A DNA stretch of 64,000 nt, taken from contig CAZBXL010000003.1 of assembly GCA_964495785.1 (NCBI GenBank), positions 54,078 through 118,077 on the forward strand. Reading direction: 5' to 3'. This document shows, piece after piece, positions 8,956 through 18,868 of the stretch (position 1 is the first letter of the stretch; each line of letters starts with the position of its first letter). This DNA is from RFSX01 sp964495785. Its GTDB lineage: Bacteria > Bacteroidota > Bacteroidia > Chitinophagales > Saprospiraceae. The notes beneath the pieces are model-generated. The model saw only the letters and a program-made list of their open reading frames with translations, did no database searches and had not been told where the DNA came from. The translations under genes were made by a program, and so were the position numbers.

Positions 8956-11900
8956 ATGCTAAGGAGCTTTATACTCTTAATTATTGGAGTGCTTTGTACG
9001 ACTATCGCAATAAGTCAGACAACGATCCAAGGAAAAATTACGGAAACAGGGACAGGAGAGCCTGTTTTATTTGCCGCTGTTGCCTTATATAAGAATGATG
9101 TTCTTATCACTGGTGCAGAGTCAGATTTTGATGGAAACTACTCATTTACTGATGTCTCTCCAGGAACTTACGATATCGAAGCTTCCTTTGTAGGATTACA
9201 GTCCCAGAAATTAGTGGGTGTAGTCGCAAAGGATGGTAAGGTCAATATTGTAAATATCGAAATGGAACAAGCTAGTGTCCTAGCTACTCAGGAAGAAATT
9301 GTTATCAAAGAATACAAGGTACCTCTTGTAGAATTTGATAATACAACCCAAGGACAATCACTAACTTCTGAAAGCATACAAAACTTACCTACTAAAAACA
9401 TTAGTGCTATTGCTGCGACTTCAGCAGGTGTATCAGTAGATAATGGTGGTAATATATCTATAAGAGGTTCAAGATCTAATGCAACCAACTATTATATAGA
9501 TGGTGTAAGGGTCAGTGCTGCAAGTGCTGGTAACTCTATACCTCAGGCACAAATAGAACAGATGCAGATTATCACAGGAGGTATCGAAGCGAGATATGGT
9601 GATGTTACAGGAGGTATCATTTCTATAACAAGTAAGGGACCATCTAATAAATTTACAGGAGGTGTAGAATTAGAAACTTCTCAGTATTTAGATGATTTTG
9701 GATATAACTTAGTCAATGCAAACCTCAGTGGACCTATCTTAAGAAATAAAGAGGGTGAGTCAATACTTGGTTTTAGATTTTTTGGACAATATAGAAATAT
9801 ACAAGATGATAGCCCATCAGCTGTAGGTAATTACAGAGCCAGCGAAGCACTAATAGATGAACTAGAAGCTAATCCAGTAACAAGTCTCAATGGAACATTA
9901 TTTCCTGCTGCACAATTTGTCTCAGAAAGAGATGTGGATAATCCAGCACGAGTAGATTTTCTCAAGGCAGACCTTAATGAAGCTGATAGAGATATCAATA
10001 TGAGTGGAAATATTGATGCGAGAATATCTAAGAATGTTGATGTTTCTTTTTCAGGGTCTTACTTTGATAGTAAGAATCAGTTTACACCAACAAGAGCTTG
10101 GTCATTATACAACTGGAGAAATAATCCATTCGGTTACTTTAGTGGATACAGAGCTAATATCAAATTAAGACACAAATTAGGTAACCAGAATTTTGATGCC
10201 CAAAGCATGGAGGATCGAAAAGATCAGGTTATTAGAAATGCATCTTACTCAATACAGGTAGGATACGAAAAGACTCAGAATAGAGGCGAAGATGTAAGAC
10301 ATCAGGACAATATATTTAATTACGGTTATCATGGTGTTCAGCCAAGGTCATGGGTGCCTCAGGCATCATTCTTAAGTGACCCAGCCTCATGGGGTGGAGA
10401 GGCTATAGATATAGGAGGTGGTGCATTATTTGCTCACCAAGGATATTTAGAATTAAGTGATGAATCAGAATTTGTTGTTGACCCTAATATCAACCCAGTA
10501 TTAGGACAGATGAATCCTGAGAATGGATTCCTTGAGCCTATTGTTAATGATGTGTGGGGACTATTCAGTAATGTAGGGGCAGTCTTTAATTCATTTACTA
10601 AGTCAGAGGACGAAATACTTACTGTTAATGTATTAAGTGGATTTGATTTTACGCCTGGAGGTTCAGAAAAGGGTAAGCATAGTATCCAGTTTGGATTTAT
10701 GTACGAGCAGAGAACGAATAGATCTTATTCGCTTCAGCCAAGAAGGTTATGGCAATTAATGAGACTCGAAGCTAATCGTCATCTTAATGGTGTAGATACT
10801 ACTAATGCCATCGGTACTTTTGATGCATTTGGTCAACAATTCACTCAGTATGCACCAGGTAATTCAGTAGGTGGACTTGATGATGCTGCTAATAACTCTT
10901 TCTTATTCAACATAAGAAGACTAACGGGTCAAGCTATAGACGAATACGTTAATGTAGATGCGTTAAATCCAAATGACTTAGACTTAAGTCTATTTTCTCC
11001 TGAAGAGCTTAATAACTTAGGCATCTTAGATTATGTTGGATATGATTATCTCGGAAACAAGACAAGCTCAAGTACGACATTCAATGACTTCTTTACTGGT
11101 CAAGACGCTAATGGTAATAACACATTCTTAGTAGCACCATGGACTCCTATATATGGAGCAGGATTTATTCAAGATAAGTTTACATACAAGGATATCATCT
11201 TTAGATTAGGTTTAAGAGTTGACTACTATGATGCTAACAGTAAGGTATTAAGAGATCCTTTTTCTCTTAACAGAATAGAAGAAGCAGGTGACTTTTTTAG
11301 TAGAAACTTAGATCAGCAACAACCTGGTTCTGTAGGCGACGACTACAAAGTATATCTTGCTGGAGAGAATTCAACTCAAGTAGTAGGATATAGATTAGGA
11401 GAACAGTGGTTCAGACCTGACGGTACAGCTACAGACGGTAACTTATTATTCGGTGGTGGACTTATAACTCCATCATACGTAGAGACAGATTTAGCATCGA
11501 GAGACCCTCAGAGTGAGACATTTAATGTAGATGAATCATTTCAAGATTATGACCCTCAGCTAAACTTCATGCCGAGATTAGCTTTCTCATTCCCGATCTC
11601 TGAAGATGCAGGTTTCTTTGCACATTACGATATCTTAGTTCAGAGACCTCCATCTAATTTTATAACTACAGGATTAGACTATTATTACTTTAATAGCGGT
11701 GCAAGATTTAACCTAAATGGTAATCCAGCAAATAATCCTGATCTAAGACCAGAAAAAACGATAGATTACGAAGTAGGGTTCCAACAAAAAATATCTAATT
11801 CTTCTGCAATTAAAGTTTCTGCTTATTACAAGGAATTAAGAGATATGATACAGGCAAGATTCTTTCAATTTGTTCCTAACGTAACTCAATACCAGACATA

Positions 11901-12627
11901 TGGTAATTTGGATTTTGGAACAGTTAAAGGATTCTCTTTTGCTTATGATCTAAGAAGAACAGGTAACTTCCAGTTAAATGCGACATATACTCTACAGTTT
12001 GCTGATGGATCAGGATCTACAGCTAATTCAGCTGCAGGATTTAATCCTAACGTGAGTATCAGAACATTACTTCCTTTATCATTCGATGAGAGACATAGAA
12101 TCACAACAGTTGCAGATTATAGATATGGTTCTGGTAAGAGCTATAATGGTCCAAGAATAGGTAACACAGATATATTTGCTAATACAGGATTTAATTTATT
12201 ATTAACTGGTATATCAGGAAGACCATATTCTACATTTAGAAATGTAACTGCGCCACTCACTAGTACAGTAAGAGAAAATATAAATGGTGCACGTCTACCT
12301 TGGGTTCTCAATGCTGATGTTCAAATAGACAAGAATTTCCAGTTCAAATTATCTGAGGATTCTCAAAGATATCTTGGTGTGAATGTATATATAAGAATAC
12401 AGAACATCTTAGATAGAGATAATATTACAGGAGTGTATAATGTCTCTGGAGATCCGGATAGTGATGGCTTTTTACTAAGTACATTTGGTGAGCAAAGATT
12501 ACAGCAGATAGAAGATACTAATCTTGATGCTCAGAGTTTCTTATCTCACTACGATTGGAGAATTCTTAATCCAGCATTTTTCTCTAATCCAAGACAAATC
12601 TTCTTAGGAGCAATTGTAAATTTTTAA
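8956..12627 (+). CDS. TonB-dependent outer-membrane receptor with N-terminal regulatory-like domain
   Basis: A 1223-residue outer-membrane receptor. A signal peptide (about 1-21, ending near AISQ) is followed by a carboxypeptidase-regulatory-like beta sandwich (about 24-105: TIQGKITETGTGEPVLFAAVALYKN starts it). A plug domain follows (about 125-235, with SIRGSRSNATNYYIDGV and GGIEARYGDVTGGII), then a long beta barrel ending in aromatic Phe1223 (GAIVNF). The pattern is that of SusC/oar-type receptors, but no SusD gene follows. Instead the next genes are a large secreted protein and a PorV-like barrel with short spacing (35 nt to the next start), suggesting a functional trio. The ligand is unknown. 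Confidence 0.9.
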   Translation: MLRSFILLIIGVLCTTIAISQTTIQGKITETGTGEPVLFAAVALYKNDVLITGAESDFDGNYSFTDVSPGTYDIEASFVGLQSQKLVGVVAKDGKVNIVNIEMEQASVLATQEEIVIKEYKVPLVEFDNTTQGQSLTSESIQNLPTKNISAIAATSAGVSVDNGGNISIRGSRSNATNYYIDGVRVSAASAGNSIPQAQIEQMQIITGGIEARYGDVTGGIISITSKGPSNKFTGGVELETSQYLDDFGYNLVNANLSGPILRNKEGESILGFRFFGQYRNIQDDSPSAVGNYRASEALIDELEANPVTSLNGTLFPAAQFVSERDVDNPARVDFLKADLNEADRDINMSGNIDARISKNVDVSFSGSYFDSKNQFTPTRAWSLYNWRNNPFGYFSGYRANIKLRHKLGNQNFDAQSMEDRKDQVIRNASYSIQVGYEKTQNRGEDVRHQDNIFNYGYHGVQPRSWVPQASFLSDPASWGGEAIDIGGGALFAHQGYLELSDESEFVVDPNINPVLGQMNPENGFLEPIVNDVWGLFSNVGAVFNSFTKSEDEILTVNVLSGFDFTPGGSEKGKHSIQFGFMYEQRTNRSYSLQPRRLWQLMRLEANRHLNGVDTTNAIGTFDAFGQQFTQYAPGNSVGGLDDAANNSFLFNIRRLTGQAIDEYVNVDALNPNDLDLSLFSPEELNNLGILDYVGYDYLGNKTSSSTTFNDFFTGQDANGNNTFLVAPWTPIYGAGFIQDKFTYKDIIFRLGLRVDYYDANSKVLRDPFSLNRIEEAGDFFSRNLDQQQPGSVGDDYKVYLAGENSTQVVGYRLGEQWFRPDGTATDGNLLFGGGLITPSYVETDLASRDPQSETFNVDESFQDYDPQLNFMPRLAFSFPISEDAGFFAHYDILVQRPPSNFITTGLDYYYFNSGARFNLNGNPANNPDLRPEKTIDYEVGFQQKISNSSAIKVSAYYKELRDMIQARFFQFVPNVTQYQTYGNLDFGTVKGFSFAYDLRRTGNFQLNATYTLQFADGSGSTANSAAGFNPNVSIRTLLPLSFDERHRITTVADYRYGSGKSYNGPRIGNTDIFANTGFNLLLTGISGRPYSTFRNVTAPLTSTVRENINGARLPWVLNADVQIDKNFQFKLSEDSQRYLGVNVYIRIQNILDRDNITGVYNVSGDPDSDGFLLSTFGEQRLQQIEDTNLDAQSFLSHYDWRILNPAFFSNPRQIFLGAIVNF

Positions 12628-12662
12628 GAACAATATTTAATTAGGAAACAAGAATCATAATT

Positions 12663-15600
12663 ATGATGATCAATAATAATATAAAGAATATTCTATTAGG
12701 GCTTATCCTTGTGATGTGTTACACGCAGGCCTCAGCTCACATCAATCCCAATAGAAGAGGTCAGAGTCCGTCTAATACGGATGAGTTAGAGACCCGTATG
12801 TCTGACTGTACTCAAGCAACAGCTCAAGTCGATCAGAATGTCAACAACGTAAGAGCAAGGTTGACTACTGGAGGTGATGTATGGTGGGATCCTAACTCTA
12901 CGATAGGTCGTTACGTTGTACCAGCAGTCCCTGTAGGATCGGGACTAGATGAGGTGTCATCTATATTTGCCGCAGCTGTATGGCTGGGTGGATTTGATCC
13001 AGCTGGTAACTTAAAAATGGCAGCTACTGATTATAGAAATAACGGTGCTACAGATTTCTATCCTGGTCCAATTAATGAAGGGACTGGATTAACAAGTATA
13101 GATACTTGCCAGCAGTGGGATAGATTCTTTGAAGTACAAGGAACAGAAATAGATCAAGCTATTAGAGATTGGGAGAGCCTTACTGCTAATGGAGAACCAT
13201 ATGATGTAGATGATATTCCTGACGGAGTTAGATACTGGCCTGGTAATGACAATCCTTATTTTAGAGATAGATTCCCTTTTGATTTGCCATCTACATCTGC
13301 AGGATTAGGTGCTTATTGGGATGAAGACTTTAATGGAATCTATGATCCTGTACAAGGTGATTTTCCTATTATAGAAATTAGAGGTTGTGAACCATTCGAT
13401 AGAAATACTGCTAAGGAATTAGTTCCTGATGAAATGATATTCTGGATATATAATGATATAGGGAATACACATACTCTTACGAGAGGTGATGCTATTCAGA
13501 TGGAAGTCCAAGTTCAGTCATTTGCTTATGCAACTAATGATGAGATCAATGACATGACATTCCAGAGATATAAGCTGATTAATAGAGCAACAACTGATAT
13601 CAGAGATACATATTTTGGATGGTGGGTAGATCCCGACCTTGGTTGTGCTCAGGATGATTATTCAGGTACAGATGTCAGCAGAAGTTTGGCTTATACATAC
13701 AATGAAGATATTCTTGATGGAGAATCAGGAACTTGTGATTGCGGTAATACACCAACTTATTGTGATGAAATTCCAATGATCGGTACAGATTATTTTAGAG
13801 GTCCATTAGGACCACACAATATAGTAGCTTGTCCTAATGGAGAAGAGCACGTTATTGGTATAGCAGACGAGGGTTTTGACGAAGACTTATATGCAATAGG
13901 TGATACAATATGTATAATTCCTGTAGATCCTGACGATCTATCAGAACCAGATATTAAAGTACAATTAGGAATGTCATCATTCATATACTATAATAATGGA
14001 GGATTCGGTAGTCCTGATCCGCAAACAGTAGATCCTACTAATGCAGAAGGATTCTATAACTACCTTACAGGAAGATGGAACGATGGTACACCATTGACAA
14101 ATGGAGGTTCTGGATTTAATCCTGGAAGTACTGATGTCACTTTATTTGCATTCCCTGATCCACCAAATCAACCTGGAGGTTCATCTATGGCAGAGGAAGC
14201 TCTACCATTTGGTGATAGAAGAACAGTACAATCTTCAGGACCTTTCTTACTTAAGCCAGGAGACAGAAATGAGCTTATCATAGGAGCAGTATGGGTACCT
14301 AATGTAGCACACCCAAGACCGAGTTTGGCTAAGTTACAAGCCGCTGATGATGTTGCTCAGAATCTTTTCGATGCATGTTTTGACATTGTTGATGGTCCAG
14401 ATGCACCTGATGTATGTACCATAGAATTAGATAGAGAAATTATCTTGGTATTGACTAATGATACTATTGAGTCTAATAACGCATTCGAATCATACTCTGA
14501 GTTAGATATCCTATCTTCTCTCAATGTTCCAGATAGTCTAAGAATGTTTGAATTTGAAGGATACCAAATCTACCAATTAGTAGATCAGACAGTATCTCCA
14601 CAAGAATTGGATGATGTAGAAAGATCTTTATTGGTTGCACAGGTAGATGTAGAGAATGGTGTTACTGAAATCTACAATTGGGCTGGTGAGGCTAATCCAG
14701 TTACAACTACAGAGTTATTATATACACCTACAAGGGAAGTTGATGGTGCAGATGCAGGTATAGAACACACATTCAGTATCACAACAGATGCTTTCTCTAC
14801 AGATGTGGGAGGTCGATTAGTAAATCACAAGACCTATTATTATATGGCTGTAGCTTATGCTTATAATAACTTTGCTACGTTCGATGTTAATAATCCAACT
14901 GAAACACAACAGAATCCATATCTGGAAGGTAGAGGTAACATAAGAGCATACAGTGCTACTCCAAGACCTATAGTATATCAAGGACTTAATGCACAATACG
15001 GAGATGGGGTAGCTATTACTCGTAAGGCTGGAGTAGGTGTAGGAGAGAATGTAGTAGATCTTGATGATTCTATGTATTCTACAATACTCAATGGTGAATT
15101 CAACGGTGATATTCTTTACGAAGAAGGTGCAGGTCCAATAGAGGTAAAAATCTATAATCCGCTCGAGGTTAAGGATGGTACTTTCCAATTACAGCTTGAA
15201 GGCTCATTTAGTAGTGGATCACAATGTGGTCTTGATCCTGGGGTGACTTGGGTACTCACAGACGTTACAAATAATGTAGTGATTGCTTCAGAACAAACAA
15301 TCGATGCACTCAATGAGCAGATCATCACGCAATATGGGTTTTCTGTAGCCATAGGTCAGTCTCAAGAGCCTGGTCTAACGAACAAAGAAAATAATGGAGC
15401 ATTAGCTGCTTTCTTAGATTATGCTGATCCGACTGGCTCTAATTGGTTCAGAGGTATCAGAGATGATGATACTTCTTTTAATGGTCTTGGATTCGGTCAG
15501 TTATCCTTAGTTCTTGATTTCTTGCAGACTAATATTATGCAGAGTGAGAATGAAGAAGATCCTAATCAGAGCTATAGTAATCTAGGAGATGGATATTGGT

Positions 15601-16802
15601 ATCCATTCCAACTTACCTCTGGTAGAGAATCAGATTTTGTAACTGATCTAGCCGGTTTCTTCTTAACTCCAGGTTGGAAAGTTAATAATCTTCAAGATGG
15701 TCTTAATTCAGGATTGAGAGATTTAAATAACGTTGATATTATTTATACTTCAGATAGGAGCTTATGGTCAGAGTGTATTGTTGTTGAGACTGCTACTGAT
15801 GACTACTTAGCGGTAGGCAACACAGTAGGAGATGCAGATATGTTTGATCTCCGTCAGACGCCATCTGTTGACATTAACGGGGTGCCTACAGGTGATGGCA
15901 CATTCGGAAAGAGTTATTTCCCGGGATATGCCGTTGATGTAGAGACAGGTCAGAGATTGAATATTTTCTTTGGAGAGAATTCACTATTTACTCAAGGTCA
16001 GGATTTAATTTATAATCCTACAGATTCTATTCTTCAAGTAACACGAGATGGAAATTTCACTCCTCTTAACCTGAATATGGGAGGACACCATTATGTGTAT
16101 GTTACAAGACAAGAATATGATGGATGTGCTGATCTCTTTAACAGACTTAGAGGAAAAGATTCTAACCTATTCGGTAAGTTAGATGCATTAGAAGCGATCA
16201 CATGGACTTCTATGAGTTTATTACAAGAAGACCAAGAAATGTTACCATTGGATCAAGGTTTAGTTCCTAATGATCTTACAGTGAAACTCAGGGTAGCTAA
16301 TCCTTATAACTTAGAAACAAGCTTTAATTTAACATCACCTAATTCATGTATCGTCGCTGATGAAAATGCTTTCCCTCTCTATGAATTTGAAATAACAGGA
16401 AGAGAAGCAGTAGACCTGACACAAGAGCCACATGACGGTATATTAGCTGATGTTAATGTTGTACCTAACCCGTACTATGCATTCTCAACATACGAGACTG
16501 GTAAGTTTGATAAAGCAGTAAAGATTACTAATCTACCAGATAACGCGACTGTAACAATCTACTCCCTTGACGGTAAGTTTATTCAAGAGTTTAGACGTGA
16601 TGAGCAGTCGTCTATTAAAACTGGGGCTAACCCAGGAGTGACAAGTAGTCAAACTAATCCTGATATTAGATGGAATCTCGAAAATTATGCAGGTATACCG
16701 GTAGCGAGTGGTGTATATCTTATACATGTATCTGCATTAGGAGAAGAGAGAACACTTAAGTGGTTTGGTGTCAATAGAAAGTTTGATGCATCAGGTTTAT
16801 AA
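12663..16802 (+). CDS. Large secreted/surface protein with FlgD/T9SS-like C-terminal domain
   Basis: A 1379-residue protein with a signal peptide (about 1-25, cleaving near ASA). The body is Asp/Asn- and aromatic-rich, likely beta-structured, with several cysteines around 350-420 that could pair outside the cytoplasm. The last ~115 residues (from VNVVPNPYYAFSTYE) have the PNP start, TVTIYSLDGKFIQEF core and GIPVASGVYLIHV end of FlgD-Ig/type IX secretion C-terminal domains. About 17 residues follow this core. I infer export through the outer membrane and display next to the TonB receptor. No enzymatic motif was recognised. It lies between the TonB receptor and the PorV-like gene in one apparent operon. 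Confidence 0.78.
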   Translation: MMINNNIKNILLGLILVMCYTQASAHINPNRRGQSPSNTDELETRMSDCTQATAQVDQNVNNVRARLTTGGDVWWDPNSTIGRYVVPAVPVGSGLDEVSSIFAAAVWLGGFDPAGNLKMAATDYRNNGATDFYPGPINEGTGLTSIDTCQQWDRFFEVQGTEIDQAIRDWESLTANGEPYDVDDIPDGVRYWPGNDNPYFRDRFPFDLPSTSAGLGAYWDEDFNGIYDPVQGDFPIIEIRGCEPFDRNTAKELVPDEMIFWIYNDIGNTHTLTRGDAIQMEVQVQSFAYATNDEINDMTFQRYKLINRATTDIRDTYFGWWVDPDLGCAQDDYSGTDVSRSLAYTYNEDILDGESGTCDCGNTPTYCDEIPMIGTDYFRGPLGPHNIVACPNGEEHVIGIADEGFDEDLYAIGDTICIIPVDPDDLSEPDIKVQLGMSSFIYYNNGGFGSPDPQTVDPTNAEGFYNYLTGRWNDGTPLTNGGSGFNPGSTDVTLFAFPDPPNQPGGSSMAEEALPFGDRRTVQSSGPFLLKPGDRNELIIGAVWVPNVAHPRPSLAKLQAADDVAQNLFDACFDIVDGPDAPDVCTIELDREIILVLTNDTIESNNAFESYSELDILSSLNVPDSLRMFEFEGYQIYQLVDQTVSPQELDDVERSLLVAQVDVENGVTEIYNWAGEANPVTTTELLYTPTREVDGADAGIEHTFSITTDAFSTDVGGRLVNHKTYYYMAVAYAYNNFATFDVNNPTETQQNPYLEGRGNIRAYSATPRPIVYQGLNAQYGDGVAITRKAGVGVGENVVDLDDSMYSTILNGEFNGDILYEEGAGPIEVKIYNPLEVKDGTFQLQLEGSFSSGSQCGLDPGVTWVLTDVTNNVVIASEQTIDALNEQIITQYGFSVAIGQSQEPGLTNKENNGALAAFLDYADPTGSNWFRGIRDDDTSFNGLGFGQLSLVLDFLQTNIMQSENEEDPNQSYSNLGDGYWYPFQLTSGRESDFVTDLAGFFLTPGWKVNNLQDGLNSGLRDLNNVDIIYTSDRSLWSECIVVETATDDYLAVGNTVGDADMFDLRQTPSVDINGVPTGDGTFGKSYFPGYAVDVETGQRLNIFFGENSLFTQGQDLIYNPTDSILQVTRDGNFTPLNLNMGGHHYVYVTRQEYDGCADLFNRLRGKDSNLFGKLDALEAITWTSMSLLQEDQEMLPLDQGLVPNDLTVKLRVANPYNLETSFNLTSPNSCIVADENAFPLYEFEITGREAVDLTQEPHDGILADVNVVPNPYYAFSTYETGKFDKAVKITNLPDNATVTIYSLDGKFIQEFRRDEQSSIKTGANPGVTSSQTNPDIRWNLENYAGIPVASGVYLIHVSALGEERTLKWFGVNRKFDASGL

Positions 16803-16809
16803 TCAAAAA

Positions 16810-17874
16810 ATGATAAAAAGAAAAAATATGAAAATCCAATATAAATTACTTACACTCGCGATGGCCTTTATAATGACGGCTACATGTGTGCATGCTGGTA
16901 ATCCTGATAGGCAAGGAGAGTCAGGTGCTGCAGAACTATTATTGAATCCTTGGGCACGAAGTGGCGGATTACATACCCTCAATACATCTTCTGTAACAGG
17001 TATAGAAGCCATGAGACTTAATGTGGCAGGCATCGGAAGAATAAGTGGAAAGGAACTCGTAGTATCAAGTACACGATTATACGAAGGATCTGATATAAAT
17101 CTCAACGCCTTAGGATATGGTCAGAAGGTGGGATCTAATGGTGCAATATCAGTATCTTTGATGTCAGTTGATTTTGGAGACAACATTGTGACAACTGAGA
17201 ATAACCCATCAGGTACTGGAGCTAATATTAATGCCTCATTTTTTAATATAGGTATTGGATATAGTTATACTTATGATAACAAGATTTCTGTGGGTATACT
17301 ATTCAGAGGTATATCAGAATCACTTCCTGATGTCAGTGCAACAGGCTTTGCAATAGATGCAGGAGTACAATATGTATCTGGAGAAAATGATAACTTCAGA
17401 TTAGGGATATCATTAAGAAATGTAGGCTCGCCGATGAGTTTTAGTGGTGAGGGACTTTCATTTCAAGGAGACAATCCAGGTGATGGAACATTCCAGTTGA
17501 CATTCGATCAGAGAGCTGAGGGATTTGAATTACCATCAATGCTTAATATTGGACTTAGTTACGATTTTTACTTCGGTGATAAGATTATGCTTAGAGGAAT
17601 AGGAAACTTTACATCTAATGCATTCTCTAGAGATCAATTAGGTGTAGGAGCAGAATTTATATTTAATGAAAGATTTACATTAAGAGGAGCCTACAAGACT
17701 GAGTTAGGAGAAATAGGAGATAGAGCTAATGTTTACTCTGGCTTAGCATTTGGAGCTTCAATAGAGCTACCATTCAGTGCTGCGCTGAATAACAAAATAG
17801 GTGTAGACTATGGATATAGAGCGACTAATCCTTTTAGAGGTACACATAATGTTTCTGTGAGATTATCCTTCTAG
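16810..17874 (+). CDS. PorV/PorQ family outer-membrane beta-barrel protein
   Basis: About 354 residues with a signal peptide (Lys-rich start, hydrophobic core, cleavage near VHA). The mature start, GAAELLLNPWARSGGL, followed by a glycine-rich FadL-like barrel ending RLSF, is characteristic of PorV/PorQ-type proteins. PorV shuttles type IX secretion substrates to their attachment complex. This copy, directly after a protein with a FlgD/T9SS-like C-terminus, may be a dedicated partner. A longer frame opens at 16765 inside the upstream gene; I prefer the ATG at 16810 (or 16828) because only these give a clean signal peptide. A strong terminator follows at 17921. Confidence 0.82.
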   Translation: MIKRKNMKIQYKLLTLAMAFIMTATCVHAGNPDRQGESGAAELLLNPWARSGGLHTLNTSSVTGIEAMRLNVAGIGRISGKELVVSSTRLYEGSDINLNALGYGQKVGSNGAISVSLMSVDFGDNIVTTENNPSGTGANINASFFNIGIGYSYTYDNKISVGILFRGISESLPDVSATGFAIDAGVQYVSGENDNFRLGISLRNVGSPMSFSGEGLSFQGDNPGDGTFQLTFDQRAEGFELPSMLNIGLSYDFYFGDKIMLRGIGNFTSNAFSRDQLGVGAEFIFNERFTLRGAYKTELGEIGDRANVYSGLAFGASIELPFSAALNNKIGVDYGYRATNPFRGTHNVSVRLSF

Positions 17875-17920
17875 TAGGGAACTTACAGATATCTTCATAG
17901 TGTTAGAAAAACTATAATAG

Positions 17921-17957
17921 AACGTTTCCGTATTTTTACGGGAACGTTTTTGTTTTT
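17921..17957 (+). terminator. Terminator of the TonB receptor-secreted protein-PorV cluster
   Basis: A 12-bp stem (aacgtttccgta / tacgggaacgtt, with one G-U pair) and a four-T loop are followed directly by a T-rich tract. It lies between the PorV-like stop and greA and closes the surface-protein operon. Confidence 0.8.
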
Positions 17958-17980
17958 ATTCACATACAAAAGAATTTTTT

Positions 17981-18454
17981 ATGGCACTTTTTTCTTACAT
18001 GACTCAAGAAGGTTATGATAAACTAAGAGAAGAATTAGATCAACTTAAGACTACAGGTAGAGCTGAGGCTGCAGCTGCAATAGCTGAGGCCAGAGAGAAA
18101 GGAGATCTATCTGAAAACGCTGAATATGACGCAGCCAAAGATGCTCAAGGTATGCTTGAAGCCAAAATCAATGAATTAGAAAAGGCCATGTCAAGTGCCA
18201 GAGTTATAGATAAGAGTGAATTAGATACCTCTCAGGTAACTATTCTATCGTTAGTAACTCTCATGAACCTCAAGAGTAAAAAAGAAATAAAATATCGACT
18301 TGTATCAGAAGCTGAAGCCAATCTTAAAGAAAAAAAGATCTCTGTCAATTCTCCCATAGGAAAAGGCTTATTAGGCAAGAAGGTCGGTGAGATAGCTGAG
18401 ATTGTAACTCCAGGTGGTGCTATACAATTTGAGATATTAGACATATCACTATAG
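17981..18454 (+). CDS. greA: Transcription elongation factor GreA
   Basis: A 157-residue Gre factor. The N-terminal antiparallel coiled coil (1-75) carries EAREKGDLSENAEYDAAKDAQG, the tip with acidic residues that stimulate RNA cleavage by backtracked RNA polymerase. The C-terminal FKBP-like domain ends in the usual SPIGKGLLGKKVGEIAEI segment. The length is normal. It is followed after 6 nt by the HIT gene, so the two are probably cotranscribed. Confidence 0.96.
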   Translation: MALFSYMTQEGYDKLREELDQLKTTGRAEAAAAIAEAREKGDLSENAEYDAAKDAQGMLEAKINELEKAMSSARVIDKSELDTSQVTILSLVTLMNLKSKKEIKYRLVSEAEANLKEKKISVNSPIGKGLLGKKVGEIAEIVTPGGAIQFEILDISL

Positions 18455-18460
18455 TCCTCT

Positions 18461-18868
18461 ATGGCAAGTATATTTTCTAAAATTATAGCTGGTGATATAC
18501 CATGCTATAAGATAGCAGAAGACGATAACAACTTTGCTTTTCTTGATATTAATCCAGTAGGCAAAGGCCATACGTTAGCTGTACCTAAGATAGAAGTCGA
18601 TGACATATTTGACCTATCTGATGATGACTTAGCAGGGCTGCATTTATTTTCAAAGAAGGTATCACACGCAATAAAAAAATTAATCCCTTGCAATCGCATA
18701 GGAGTCACAGTAATAGGTCTTGAGGTCCCTCATGCACATATTCATCTTATACCTATCAATGGATTACTTGATATGGATTTTACAAAAGAAAAACTTAAGA
18801 TGACTGATGAGGAATTACAGTCATTGAGTACAGAAATTTCGACGGCTTATAAGGCTATGTTTTTCTGA
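18461..18868 (+). CDS. HIT family nucleotide-binding hydrolase
   Basis: A 135-residue histidine-triad protein (Hint/Fhit-like). It starts with the family signature SIFSKIIAGDIPCYKIAED and carries the triad His91-Ala-His93-Ile-His95 in VPHAHIHLIPI, where the central histidine attacks the substrate phosphate. Such proteins hydrolyse adenosine phosphoramidates or dinucleotides; the exact substrate cannot be read from sequence. It follows greA by 6 nt. Its last 14 nt overlap the 3' end of ruvC on the other strand. Confidence 0.93.
   Translation: MASIFSKIIAGDIPCYKIAEDDNNFAFLDINPVGKGHTLAVPKIEVDDIFDLSDDDLAGLHLFSKKVSHAIKKLIPCNRIGVTVIGLEVPHAHIHLIPINGLLDMDFTKEKLKMTDEELQSLSTEISTAYKAMFF

Noticed and set aside
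14817..15352. Antisense reading frames within the 1379-aa protein gene
   Set aside because: They lie opposite a clear coding region, are rich in Tyr, Ile and Ser as expected from antisense of this composition, and lack any motif.
16765..16809. Longer start of the PorV-like gene inside the upstream coding region
   Set aside because: It would place 15 residues before the Lys-rich signal peptide and overlap the 1379-aa protein; 16810 is more natural.
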